A stretch of 64,000 nt of DNA from Alteromonas sp. LOR (GCF_000753865.1 NZ_JQFW01000057.1:62628-126627); one strand, 5' to 3'; shown: positions 36,115-45,326, numbered from the stretch's first letter. The notes: generated by a model from the letters alone, not told the origin. Program-made: numbers and translations.

Positions 36115-36161
36115 CATGGGGTGTCAGGGGTCGGAGGTTTAAATCCTCTCACACCGACCAA
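36115..36161. repeat. Attachment site 3 (right end of island 2)
   Basis: A 47-bp copy of tRNA-Pro 17761-17807 with one C-to-T change at 36140 (T-loop). Only the 3' half of the tRNA is present. It marks the outer boundary of the tandem islands. Confidence 0.9.
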
Positions 36162-36386
36162 CTTCTATTATTTTTCAATGACTTACCCCGCTCATTGATT
36201 GCTTGTGAAATGAGCGTCCCAAAACTATTCTATAATTGTCACAATACAGAGCAGACAAGTTTAGTTTTCCCATCTGTTTAATCATTATTAATTGTCCGTC
36301 TCTAGCTTGGTGCTCTGGTATCAACCTTGAAAATTCTCCCCACTCGCAACTAGTTAATCCTGAGGTTTACCAAACAGGACATAACT

Positions 36387-36707
36387 ATGACAAAATAGAC
36401 TCAGAATCGTGATCTGCAAATCACCTTCATTCATCAGTTCAAAAGAGCGACAAGAACCGCTTGGCCTGACAAATTTCGTTTATTTTGGTATTTCAATCCA
36501 GAAACCCTGGATTATGTTTACGAACATAAGAAAGAGCCATCTGAACGATGCTTATTGTTCTTATTGTTCGAGCTACAAATCGTTGGTTTTATCAATTCAG
36601 ATGAAGTTGATGATGGAGAGTTTGAGAATGTTTTCGGTGTAACGAAACATCGTTACTTTTCAGCCGAAGCAATTGATGAATGGACTGAGCAGGTTGAAAT
36701 ACTTTAA
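36387..36707 (+). pseudogene. Small protein gene with an amber codon at position 4
   Basis: ATG 36387 has AGGA 10 bp upstream and continues ACA AAA TAG (36396-36398). After the TAG the same frame is open for 102 codons, with ordinary protein character (TQNRDLQITFIHQFKR..., DYVYEHKKEPSERC, FGVTKHRYFSAEAIDEWTEQ). It ends in TAA just before a good terminator. No usable start codon lies between the TAG and mid-gene. It is therefore probably a recent nonsense pseudogene. The family is not recognised. Confidence 0.55.
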
Positions 36708-36708
36708 G

Positions 36709-36730
36709 GGCTGCTTTGCAGCCGTTTTTT
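36709..36730 (+). terminator. Intrinsic terminator
   Basis: GGCTGC and GCAGCC pair around a TTT loop, followed by GTTTTTT. It starts two bases after the stop of the 36387-36707 pseudogene, supporting that this frame was once a real gene. Confidence 0.85.
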
Positions 36731-36987
36731 CATCCAGTAAACATAAAACTATTGATTTCAATTATAAGGTTGCTCGTTTAGCGGTAGTTGCTTATATCTG
36801 AGCTAGAGGTCGCACACGTGCTTTGAGACCTAACCTGAAAGATATTTAAATGTCATAAGTTTGCGTGTTTACATTATTTTTCCTGCCGCGTTTCTGTGCG
36901 CAGTGCAGACCCTTAGGCTATATACTCCCCATCGCAAAAGGTAGAGGCCTGAGAAGCAAAGTGTATAATCAGGTTTCGCATGCTCCT

Positions 36988-37716
36988 TTACTTCCAGTCG
37001 GTTGGGCCCAAGGTACTATCAGCGTACTTAGATATATTACTTGCCAGCGTAGCCATTTTGTCGAAACTATTGATACCCGAAGCACCACCAAAGAATGGGA
37101 CAACAAACACCAGAGTGTTATTGTCATTGCAACGCGCAACATTGAACATTTCACCGTCGTCTACAGTCGTCAAATCGCAGTCGAAAAAGCGAAAAAAGGA
37201 CATCATCGAGCCTTTGCCGGTACATACTATTACTCGCGGACTATGTTTTTTTACTAAGCTTTGAAAGAAACGCCCTCGATGTGAAATACACCATTCTAGA
37301 TACACTTCGAAAGAATGCAGTCCTATGCGCTTAGCCATATCGCTATTCCAAGATACACTGGAGCGATTTTTGAAAGAAATAGGAAAAGCGTTCATCTTAA
37401 ATCCAATGCCATCCGAGCACATAAGCTTGTGTCTAACAGCTTGTTCTTTATGCCCATGTTCCCAGTCATAGAGATAACTGTATAGCCAGGCAATCTTATT
37501 ATTGTATTGATACTTAAGACGCTCTTGTACCTGTCCATCCCAGTTGCCCACATTGAAAGGTCCCTCCATTGCCTTTTCTAGATCAGCCAAGTCTTTAAAC
37601 TCCGTTCCCCATTCCAAGCCACATACCCAAACACTTGAATCTAAATTTCCACCATCACAGCCGTAGTGGGAACATGCAAATTGTTTGAATTTTTCATTTA
37701 ACTGGCGCTTCGTCAT
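36988..37716 (-). CDS. Hypothetical protein, possibly UDG-fold
   Basis: A 242-residue soluble protein. The N-terminus CDGGNLDSSVWVCGLEWGTE, with the later strands SPRVIVCTGKGS and VFVVPFFGGASG, gives a glycine-containing alpha/beta pattern that faintly recalls uracil-DNA-glycosylase-fold proteins. This is weak and no catalytic residue can be assigned. It is single, AT-rich, and lies between the island boundary and core genes, so it is probably acquired DNA. Confidence 0.5.
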   Translation of the reverse strand: MTKRQLNEKFKQFACSHYGCDGGNLDSSVWVCGLEWGTEFKDLADLEKAMEGPFNVGNWDGQVQERLKYQYNNKIAWLYSYLYDWEHGHKEQAVRHKLMCSDGIGFKMNAFPISFKNRSSVSWNSDMAKRIGLHSFEVYLEWCISHRGRFFQSLVKKHSPRVIVCTGKGSMMSFFRFFDCDLTTVDDGEMFNVARCNDNNTLVFVVPFFGGASGINSFDKMATLASNISKYADSTLGPTDWK

Positions 37717-37841
37717 TACTTAATCCTTTCAACTTATACAAAAAACTTACATCTAATCTGCGTCATAACTTGTCGCAGTGAATTGACCATACTTCTCTAG
37801 GCACTTAATTGCTTTATAATTATGTTTACTAAGGAGAAAGG

Positions 37842-37886
37842 ATGTCTCAGCGATTTACAGAAGAATTCAAAATTAACACGCCATAG
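37842..37886 (+). mobile_element. IS3-type orfA remnant (N-terminus only)
   Basis: ATG 37842, preceded by GGAGAAAGG, encodes MSQRFTEEFKIN and then stops at 37884-37886. These residues match the usual beginning of IS3-family orfA transposases. The remainder of the element is missing. It is a scar of a past insertion. Confidence 0.55.
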
Positions 37887-37999
37887 AAAACTTCTACAAT
37901 CTGACACTTAAATAAATCAATCTAGTCAACAAGACAGCTGCTACAAAATGTAGCGTATAGCGTTAGTTTTTCTCTTACTTTATAAGCTACTTTTCTACC

Positions 38000-38452
38000 T
38001 TATATGGGCTTTTTCTGGAGTTGCTTGTGTTGCTCATTCACTAGCATTAAAGCCGCTGAGCTATACATTTTATATAATTCATAAGATAGTAAACCAGCCT
38101 CAACTGCTGGATCAGTTTTTACCCAAGATTCCGCTGTTTCTAAGTTATCGGTATTGAAAATAAAGACACCACGCTTCGGCTCAGCATCTCCTAAAGGGCC
38201 AGCCACAACCAATTTTTTCTCTTCCGCAAGCTGACTCATATTGGCAAAGTGACCAGCAAAGGCTTCGTTTCTTTTAGTCTTATCTTCGACGACTTTGTCT
38301 CCAGTCACCAATATGACCATCACATAAGGTTTCATGCCATAATCATCAGCACCCACCGACTTCGCTAGCTCTTCGTCGTATTCAGCAAAACTGTGAGCAC
38401 TAAAGAGTAAACCGAGTAGCAATAAGTAGTTCATTTTCTTAATCATTTTCAT
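38000..38452 (-). CDS. YCII-domain protein with signal peptide
   Basis: A 150-residue protein: a signal peptide (NYLLLLGLLFSAHSFA) followed by a YciI-like domain. Typical YCII features are GHFANMSQLAEEKKLVVAGPLGD, RGVFIFNTDNLETAESWVKTDPAVEAGLL and the conserved Asp-Pro. Secreted YCII proteins are common in marine gammaproteobacteria, but their reaction is not established. Monocistronic. Confidence 0.82.
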   Translation of the reverse strand: MKMIKKMNYLLLLGLLFSAHSFAEYDEELAKSVGADDYGMKPYVMVILVTGDKVVEDKTKRNEAFAGHFANMSQLAEEKKLVVAGPLGDAEPKRGVFIFNTDNLETAESWVKTDPAVEAGLLSYELYKMYSSAALMLVNEQHKQLQKKPI

Positions 38453-38793
38453 TATGGTCCTTTAATTGTTCTCTTGCCTAAACTAGCGTGTCTAGCTGAG
38501 GAATGCTTTAACACTACATATTACAATGCAAAAATAAAAATTCGAGATGAAATGACAGTTAAAAATAAAAACTTCAAAGGATCATTGGTTTGCACTTTTT
38601 ATTAGGAGCGACAAGCTGATTGCCTTAGCAATAGTTGCATCTAGACAGAACTAAAGTAAGTCGTCGAATATGTTGAGAGGTGATCTTTTACGCTTCATTT
38701 TCCCGTAGTCACAATGGTCTGACGTATTTGTAATCGCATTTCAAATACTCTGCATTGGTATCTATTTTACTTTCTAAATAGTTTCCACACATA

Positions 38794-38812
38794 CGCCGGC
38801 ATAATGCCGGCG
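38794..38812. promoter_or_regulatory. 19-bp perfect palindrome upstream of the RND operon
   Basis: CGCCGGCATAATGCCGGCG is perfectly symmetric about its central base and ends 78 bp before the MFP start codon. It could be an operator for a TetR-type repressor or an RNA hairpin in the leader. No regulator gene is adjacent. Confidence 0.5.
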
Positions 38813-38890
38813 CAAATAAAAACCCGATGGAATATGCCGCTTTCTTTATTCCATATTGACTCCACACCATGGAAATTATGAGCAGGGATT

Positions 38891-40162
38891 ATGATTAAAA
38901 AAGTAAGTATCGCGTTGATGTTTGCCGCTCTAGCAACGTTTGGTTGTAGCGATAAAGACACTGCCTCATCACAAGCTCAAGACTCTGCTTCATCGAAACA
39001 AAGTGATGCAAGTGCTAAGCAAAAACAACCTGCAACGCCGGTGGGGTATGTAGATCTCACTTTGCAGCAAATTCCTACCCTAGCGAAAATTCCAGGCAGA
39101 GTGGTACCATACCAAGTCGCTCAAGTAAGGCCTCAGATAAGCGGCATTATTCAGTCTCGCTTGTTTACCGAGGGGGCGTTAGTTAAAGAGGGCGACCAGC
39201 TTTACCAAATTGAACCTAATCGCTATCAAGCCGAGGTGGATTCTGCACAAGCAGACCTTAATAACGCCCAAGCGAGAGTGAATAATGCCCAGTCCGTTGT
39301 TGAGCGTTACGACAGCTTGGCCGAATCTGACGTGTTAAGCCAGCAAGTTTTTGAAGATGCGCAAACAGAGTTAATGCAAGCAGAAGCCGCGGTAATGCAG
39401 AGTGAAGCCCAGCTTAAGCGCGCAAAAATAAACCTCGCTTATACCAAGGTTTACGCACCAATCACCGGCTACATAGGGCCTTCAAGTGTAACCAAGGGCG
39501 CGCTGGTGTCGCAGCAGCAAGAACAAACCCTTGTCACCATTCGTCAACTAGACCCTGTTTATGTTGATTTCTCTGTCTCTGCTAGCGATAGACAGTTGAT
39601 AGGCTCGCAAGGTGATACTTCGCAGAGCCAATCGGTAAGCTTGTTTTTAAACTCAGGAGAGCGGTATCCTCAGGTTGGCAAAATAATAGCCACAGATTTT
39701 GCGGTTGATAATCAAACAGGTACCATTCAGGTTCGCACCGAGTTTGCTAACCCTGAAACTGCTCTTTTACCTGGATTATTTGTGCGCGGTGCAATTAATG
39801 ACAGCACTGCAGACCCGGTTATTATTGTTCCTCAAAAAAGCGTAAAAATTGGGGCGAACGGTAAAAAGCATGTGTGGGTGATAGACGCCGACAACAAAGC
39901 GCGCGAACGAGAGGTTACCACGGGCACGGCGTTTGAAAACAAATGGGTTATTCAAGAAGGCTTGAAGCAAGGAGAGCGGTTAATTGTTGAGGGCACCATG
40001 ACATTAGCCGACGGGCAAAAGGTTAAGCCGCAAAAAATGAATCAGGAAAGTGACCGAGAAGCTAATCAAAAAACTAAGCAACAAGCTAATCAAAAAGCTA
40101 CACAAAAAGCCAACAAGAGCGCTGATGACCAGAATGCACAGTCGACAGGGAAGGCACAATAA
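38891..40162 (+). CDS. RND efflux periplasmic adaptor (MexA/AcrA type)
   Basis: A 423-residue protein with a lipoprotein-type signal (IALMFAALATFGC). Then come the barrel-sandwich and lipoyl halves (GRVVPYQVAQVRPQISGIIQ and YAPITGYIGPSSV) flanking a coiled-coil hairpin (DSAQADLNNAQARVNNAQ...), followed by a beta-barrel domain. The last 45 residues are an unusual Gln/Lys/Asn-rich tail (NQKTKQQANQKATQKANKS). It bridges the inner-membrane pump and an outer-membrane channel. No channel gene is present here, so a TolC encoded elsewhere is needed. Confidence 0.93.
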   Translation: MIKKVSIALMFAALATFGCSDKDTASSQAQDSASSKQSDASAKQKQPATPVGYVDLTLQQIPTLAKIPGRVVPYQVAQVRPQISGIIQSRLFTEGALVKEGDQLYQIEPNRYQAEVDSAQADLNNAQARVNNAQSVVERYDSLAESDVLSQQVFEDAQTELMQAEAAVMQSEAQLKRAKINLAYTKVYAPITGYIGPSSVTKGALVSQQQEQTLVTIRQLDPVYVDFSVSASDRQLIGSQGDTSQSQSVSLFLNSGERYPQVGKIIATDFAVDNQTGTIQVRTEFANPETALLPGLFVRGAINDSTADPVIIVPQKSVKIGANGKKHVWVIDADNKAREREVTTGTAFENKWVIQEGLKQGERLIVEGTMTLADGQKVKPQKMNQESDREANQKTKQQANQKATQKANKSADDQNAQSTGKAQ

Positions 40163-40164
40163 TT

Positions 40165-43100
40165 ATGTTTTCTCGCTTTTTCATCAACCGCCCTATTTTT
40201 ACCGCCGTAATCGCGCTCCTTATTATGGGAAGCGGCGCATTTTCAGTAATGAATCTTCCGCTAGAGCAGTACCCGAATATCGCGCCACCTAAAGTCTCTA
40301 TTAGCGCAAGTTACCCCGGTGCATCGGCAAAGACCATGGAGGTTACGGTTACTCAAGTTATTGAGAAGAGCCTCACGGGTATCGACAACTTGCGCTACAT
40401 TCAGGCGCAAAGCTCTTCTGCCGGCACGGCGTCAATTACCTTAACCTTTGAACCAGGTACCGACCCCGATATTGCGCAGGTACAAACCCAGAACAAAGTA
40501 TCCCAAGCGCAATCTGCGTTACCGCCCATTGTGCAGCAGCTTGGCATTGCAGTAGAAAAGGCAGGCAGCAGTTATGCGCTGCTAGTCAGTTTTTTCTCAA
40601 AAAGTGGCGAGATGAACCGCAACGAGATTTCAGACTTTCTAGTGTCGAATCTTGAAGAGCCATTAAGTCGGGTTAATGGGGTGGGGCAAATACAAACCTT
40701 CGGCCCTGAAAACGCCATGCGCATATGGCTTAATCCTAACGCCATGAACAATTACAACATTACCGCACTCGATGTCACTAATGCTATTGAGCAACAAAAT
40801 GTGCAGTTAGCAACGGGTGAAATTGGCGGAGCCCCATCGGTAGAAGGCCAACAATTAAATGCCACTATTACTGCGCAGTCGCTGCTAACCACGCCTGAAG
40901 AATTTGAAGCTATTTTATTACGCTCAGATTTGAACGGCGCGAGTTTAACGTTAGGCGATGTTGCTCGTATTGAAGTGGGTGCAGAAAATTACAGAGTGCT
41001 TGGACGATGGAACGGAAAACCCGCTTCCGGTATTGCCATTGAGCTTGCGCCATCGGCTAATGCGCTTGCCACAATAGAAGCCTTGAAAGCGCGAATTGAT
41101 GAATTTAAAAGCATCATTCCAGATGATTTGGATATTGCTTATCCTGTCGATACGTCGCCTTTTATCCGCGCGTCTATTTTCAACGTGCTTGAAACCCTCG
41201 TGATTGCGGTGGTGTTAGTGGTGCTAGTGATCTACATTTTTCTGCAAACGCTAAGAGTCACTTTAATTCCGGCTGTTGCCATACCTGTTGTTTTGCTAGG
41301 TACCTTTAGCTTTTTATTGCTGTTTGGTTATTCCATTAACGTACTTACCATGTTTGCCCTTGTGTTAGCGATTGGCATGTTAGTCGACGATGCGATAGTG
41401 GTTACCGAAAATGCCGAAAGAAAGCTTGAGGAAGATGAAAGCCTGTCGCCTAAAGAGGCCGTAAAAAATGCGATGGCAGAAATTTCTTCTGCACTGGTGG
41501 GCACAACGGTAGTCATTTGGGCGGTATTCTTGCCCATGGCGCTATTTAGCGGCTCGGTTGGCGTTATTTACAGGCAGTTCGCTATTACGATATCAGTTGC
41601 AATGGGGATATCACTGTTTATTGCCCTTACCTTATCGCCAGCGCTTTGCACATTGTTGCTGCAATCAGGTGGAAAGAAACAAAGCACAAAGGCACTGCAG
41701 TGGTTTAATACTGGTTTCGACAAGATCAAAAATAGTCACAATTCCCTGTTAGAAAAATTGCTGAACAATAAAATAATTTTACCTGCTGTGTTCATTGTAT
41801 TAGTGGCTGGAAGCATGTGGATCTTCGGTCGAATTCCGACTTCGTTTTTACCTGAAGAAGATCAAGGCCGAATGTTTACCTTGGTGTCTGGGCCTCCTGG
41901 CTCAACGCTTCAGCAAACTCGAGAAAAGATGGCCAAGCTTGAAGACTTTTATCTCAACGAAGCGAGTGATGCAGTAGAGGGTTTGTTTACTGCAGCTGGT
42001 TTTAGCTTTGCAGGGCAAGCGCAGAATGTAGGTATTGCGTTTGTACAAATGAAAGATTGGGAAAAGCGTGGCGAACAAAACAGCGTTTTTAACATTAAGC
42101 AACGCGCCGCAAAGGCGTTGGCACCGGTGAAAGACGCTATGATTATTCCCCTTGTACCGCCGCCTGTGAGTGCGTTAGGTAACGCCAGTGGTTTTCAGCT
42201 GCAGCTGATTGACCGCGAAGGAGCAGGGCACGAAGCAATGAAGCAGGCGACTCAGCAATTATTAAAAGCTGCCAACGAAAGCCCATTGCTGTCTCAAGTT
42301 CGTTTTAATGGCCTTGCTGACAACCCTCAATATAGCTTAGATATAGATACGCCAAAGGCGCTGGCGCTAGGGGTACCAATATCAACAATAAATCAAACGT
42401 TAAGCGTTGCCTTAGGCGGTCGCTATGTGAATGATTTTGTCGATAGCGGTCGCATTAAACGGGTTTACGTTCAGGCCGATAATGAATATCGAATGCTGCC
42501 TGCTGATATCGATAATTGGTATTTGCGCAACAGCAGCGATGGCATGGTACAGCTTAGCCAAATAGCAGAGGGTAAGTGGTCTTACGGCCCTTCTAAATTA
42601 ACGCGCTTCAATGGCGGGTCTGCAAGAGAAATACAGGGCTCGACGCCACCAGGAGTGAGTTCAGGCGAAGCGTTAAAAGAGTTAGAGCGAATTGCAGAAT
42701 CACTCGATAATGGTTTTGAAATTGCGTGGACGGGGTTATCTTACGAAGAAAAAGAAAGTGGTAGTCAAACGCTGCTACTTTACAGCATTACCGTGGTGGT
42801 GGTGTTTATGATTTTAGCCGCTTTGTATGAAAGCTTGGTGATACCCATTGCTATTATATTGGTGGTGCCGTTAGGTATTTGCGGTGCAGTATTAGCAACC
42901 TGGTTAACCGGTCAATCAAACGATGTGTATTTTCAAGTAGGGCTGCTAATGACCATTGGTTTAGCGGCTAAAAATGCTATCTTGATTGTGGAGTTTGCAC
43001 AGCGCAACTATAAGCAAGGGATGGACGCTTACGACGCTGCCATCAACGCCGCAAGTCAGCGCTTTCGCCCCATTATTATGACATCGCTTACTTTTATTTT

Positions 43101-43284
43101 AGGCGTAATGCCCTTAGCGTTTGCTTCCGGCCCGGGCTCAGGTGCACAAAATGCAATTAGCATAGGCGTACTTGGCGGGATAACCATGACCACAGTGTGC
43201 GTTGTGTTCTTTGCTCCGTTTTTGTTTGTGTGGGTACGTCGCATTGGTAAAGGGTCTGACGATAACGCTGAAAAGACCAGCTAG
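40165..43284 (+). CDS. RND multidrug efflux permease (HAE1/AcrB type)
   Basis: A 1039-residue protein, full length, 2 bp after its adaptor gene. It starts MFSRFFINRPIFTAVIALLI, the standard RND N-terminus. The pattern is one helix, a large periplasmic loop, six helices, a second loop and six helices. The proton-relay motif GMLVDDAIVVTENAER in TM4 has paired Asp, and the second-half motif GLAAKNAILIVEFA carries the conserved Lys in TM10. It uses the proton gradient to export hydrophobic and amphiphilic compounds. The substrate range cannot be predicted. Confidence 0.95.
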   Translation: MFSRFFINRPIFTAVIALLIMGSGAFSVMNLPLEQYPNIAPPKVSISASYPGASAKTMEVTVTQVIEKSLTGIDNLRYIQAQSSSAGTASITLTFEPGTDPDIAQVQTQNKVSQAQSALPPIVQQLGIAVEKAGSSYALLVSFFSKSGEMNRNEISDFLVSNLEEPLSRVNGVGQIQTFGPENAMRIWLNPNAMNNYNITALDVTNAIEQQNVQLATGEIGGAPSVEGQQLNATITAQSLLTTPEEFEAILLRSDLNGASLTLGDVARIEVGAENYRVLGRWNGKPASGIAIELAPSANALATIEALKARIDEFKSIIPDDLDIAYPVDTSPFIRASIFNVLETLVIAVVLVVLVIYIFLQTLRVTLIPAVAIPVVLLGTFSFLLLFGYSINVLTMFALVLAIGMLVDDAIVVTENAERKLEEDESLSPKEAVKNAMAEISSALVGTTVVIWAVFLPMALFSGSVGVIYRQFAITISVAMGISLFIALTLSPALCTLLLQSGGKKQSTKALQWFNTGFDKIKNSHNSLLEKLLNNKIILPAVFIVLVAGSMWIFGRIPTSFLPEEDQGRMFTLVSGPPGSTLQQTREKMAKLEDFYLNEASDAVEGLFTAAGFSFAGQAQNVGIAFVQMKDWEKRGEQNSVFNIKQRAAKALAPVKDAMIIPLVPPPVSALGNASGFQLQLIDREGAGHEAMKQATQQLLKAANESPLLSQVRFNGLADNPQYSLDIDTPKALALGVPISTINQTLSVALGGRYVNDFVDSGRIKRVYVQADNEYRMLPADIDNWYLRNSSDGMVQLSQIAEGKWSYGPSKLTRFNGGSAREIQGSTPPGVSSGEALKELERIAESLDNGFEIAWTGLSYEEKESGSQTLLLYSITVVVVFMILAALYESLVIPIAIILVVPLGICGAVLATWLTGQSNDVYFQVGLLMTIGLAAKNAILIVEFAQRNYKQGMDAYDAAINAASQRFRPIIMTSLTFILGVMPLAFASGPGSGAQNAISIGVLGGITMTTVCVVFFAPFLFVWVRRIGKGSDDNAEKTS

Positions 43285-43322
43285 AACTGTATCAACCATC
43301 TAACGCTACAGGATTAACTAAC

Positions 43323-43347
43323 GCGCCTTCATTTAACATGAGGGCGC
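43323..43347. other. Hairpin between the RND operon and mscS
   Basis: GCGCCTTCAT and ATGAGGGCGC pair around TTAAC, with one G-T pair. There is no T-tract. It lies 38 bp after the RND stop and 19 bp before the MscS start. It could be a weak terminator or a transcript-stability element. Confidence 0.5.
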
Positions 43348-43365
43348 ACACCAAGGATTAAGGTT

Positions 43366-44571
43366 ATGTTTGCATTTTCATCAAAAGCCATGCTGCCGAG
43401 CGGTGCGGGATCAAGTAGCAGTCTATTAATCAATAAGCTAAAACTCACAGCGTCTTCTTTGGTGCAAAGCACTGATGGTGGAGGCGCTATTTCTAGTCTA
43501 TCTAATGCGCAATCGCTTTTAGCCCAGCTTTGGGAGAGCTTTGTTTATCGCTTGCCCGGTTTAGCCCTTGGCATTGTTGTGATGGCTGTCTTTATCTTTT
43601 TAGCCCCTCATGTTGCCAGCTTACTTGTAAAGCCTATGACGCGAGCGACAACGTCGCCTTTACTACGCTCTGTTATACAACGAAGCATCAGCTTAGTGCT
43701 TATGTTGCTCGGAATTTATTTGTTTCTGTTTTTGGCGGGTTTAACGGGCTTTGCCATTGCCGTTGTCAGCGGGACGGGGGTCGTAGGGCTTATTTTAGGT
43801 TTTGCGTTTAGGGACATTGCAGAAAACTTTATTTCAAGCCTACTGCTTACCATCCAGCGGCCTTTTCGCATAGGCGATATTGTTCAGATAAATGATTTTA
43901 CGGGCATTATTCAAAAAGTGACGGCACGTGCCACCACATTGGTAGATTTTGACGGTAATCACATTCAAATACCTAACGCGACAATTTATAAAGGCGTGAT
44001 AAAGAACTTAACGGCTAACCCGCTAATGCGAGGACATTTCGTCATTGGAGTAGGGTACGACGCTGATATACAGCGAGCACAACAAATAGCGCAAAGTGTT
44101 ATAGCCGAACAGCAAAACGTGCTTGATGATCCAGAGCCTCAAACGCTTATCGATACGTTAGGTGCCTCTAGCTATAATGTGAAAGTGTATTTTTGGGTTA
44201 ATGTAGAAAAAACGAGTGTTGTCAAAATGTCTTCAGTGCTAATGCGTAATATTACCAAAGCCTTTTTGGATGCAGAAATCAGCATGCCTGATGATGCAAG
44301 AGAGCGCATATTTCCCCAAGGCATCATGGTTGAAAAAGCGGCAAACCAAGAAGAAGCAGGTGTTGATAAAGAAGACCGCAGTGGCAATAAGATGAAAGAA
44401 AATAGAGAAAGTAAGTCATCACAGGATACAACGCCCAATCAAGCCGAAAATAACTTTAATACGGCTGAGCATAGCCGTGTTTCAGATGATGATGTAGCGT
44501 CTGAAGCGCATGAGATTAGAGAGCAGGCCCGTAACTCGAGAGACCCTGAGGGGGGCGAGAATATTCTTTAA
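43366..44571 (+). CDS. mscS: MscS-family small-conductance mechanosensitive channel
   Basis: A 401-residue protein. After a nonconserved N-terminus come three hydrophobic segments, ending in the pore-lining region GFAIAVVSGTGVVGLILGFA and FRDIAENFISS. The cytoplasmic beta domain has RPFRIGDIVQINDFTGIIQKV and IPNATIYKGVIKN, both family markers. The last 70 residues are a highly charged, probably disordered tail (EDRSGNKMKENRESKSSQD and onwards) that is not usual for MscS. It releases osmolytes on hypo-osmotic shock. Confidence 0.92.
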   Translation: MFAFSSKAMLPSGAGSSSSLLINKLKLTASSLVQSTDGGGAISSLSNAQSLLAQLWESFVYRLPGLALGIVVMAVFIFLAPHVASLLVKPMTRATTSPLLRSVIQRSISLVLMLLGIYLFLFLAGLTGFAIAVVSGTGVVGLILGFAFRDIAENFISSLLLTIQRPFRIGDIVQINDFTGIIQKVTARATTLVDFDGNHIQIPNATIYKGVIKNLTANPLMRGHFVIGVGYDADIQRAQQIAQSVIAEQQNVLDDPEPQTLIDTLGASSYNVKVYFWVNVEKTSVVKMSSVLMRNITKAFLDAEISMPDDARERIFPQGIMVEKAANQEEAGVDKEDRSGNKMKENRESKSSQDTTPNQAENNFNTAEHSRVSDDDVASEAHEIREQARNSRDPEGGENIL

Positions 44572-44667
44572 AAGTTGTTTTTTCAAAAAGCGTCAGGCCA
44601 TACTTGAAAAGAAGCAGACAATGTAGTTAATTACTATTACACGGAAGATAATCATCAAAGGACTGAG

Positions 44668-45225
44668 ATGAAATTGCACGGACGACTGAGTAAATGGAAT
44701 GACCAAAGAGGCTATGGGTTTATTACGGATGACAGTAATGGGGAAGAAATTTTCGTTCATATATCCGCTTTCCCCCAGAGCAGCAATAGGCCAGAAGTAG
44801 GTGAAGTGTTGTCATTCGACATCGATATTGACATCGAACGCAATGGCAAGCGTAAAGCGGTTAACTTAAAGCGCCTTTCTCGATTGTCCTCGAATTCTTC
44901 AAAGCCACATCGCCTAAAAAAGAAATCCTCGCTCAACGTATCGAACGTTTTAGGAATGTGTACGTTAATGATTGTGGGCTTCGTATTTTACCCAACCATT
45001 GTTCAATTTTTTAAAGACGAAGGCCTTATAGATTCGTCTTTAAAAGATATGCCTTTAGTACCTCTTACTACTGTGGAAAACACGCAGTTTACATGCGATG
45101 GGCGTCAACACTGCAGTCAGATGAACTCACGAGCTGAGGCCGTGTTTTTTATTAGAAATTGCCCGAATACCAAAATGGACGGAGACAACGATGGAAAGCC
45201 TTGTGAGAATGACTCAAGGTTTTAA
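44668..45225 (+). CDS. Cold-shock domain / membrane helix / excalibur domain protein
   Basis: A 185-residue protein of three parts. Residues 1-68 are a cold-shock domain with the RNP1-like GYGFITDD and RNP2-like EIFVHIS motifs. One membrane helix follows at about 91-112 (VLGMCTLMIVGFVFYPTIV). The C-terminal 45 residues form an excalibur calcium-binding domain, CDGRQHCSQM...DGDNDGKPCE, whose Asp-x-Asp-x-Asp-Gly loop lies near the end. It therefore joins a cytoplasmic nucleic-acid-binding domain to a periplasmic metal-binding domain. The function is unknown. Confidence 0.85.
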   Translation: MKLHGRLSKWNDQRGYGFITDDSNGEEIFVHISAFPQSSNRPEVGEVLSFDIDIDIERNGKRKAVNLKRLSRLSSNSSKPHRLKKKSSLNVSNVLGMCTLMIVGFVFYPTIVQFFKDEGLIDSSLKDMPLVPLTTVENTQFTCDGRQHCSQMNSRAEAVFFIRNCPNTKMDGDNDGKPCENDSRF

Positions 45226-45298
45226 GCAGCTTTAGTTAGATGTTGAGTTAACTAGCTAGTTTGCATATGCGGTTGAGCATGCTTAGCGCTGGCCAAAT

Positions 45299-45326
45299 AA
45301 AAAGCGCCATACCTTGGCGCTTTTTA
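45299..45326. terminator. Bidirectional intrinsic terminator
   Basis: GCGCCA and TGGCGC pair around TACCT, with five A before and five T after. It sits between the convergent cold-shock/excalibur and cti genes and can serve both. Confidence 0.85.

Noticed and set aside
36004..36117. 38-codon N-terminal extension of the island 2 integrase
   Set aside because: It runs into the attachment site; ATG 36003 has a ribosome site and matches integrase N-termini.
36115..36161. Third tRNA-Pro gene
   Set aside because: Same as above; 3' half only and with a T-loop change.
36865..37264. Two plus-strand frames
   Set aside because: They are antisense to the 36988-37716 gene and have no protein-like features.
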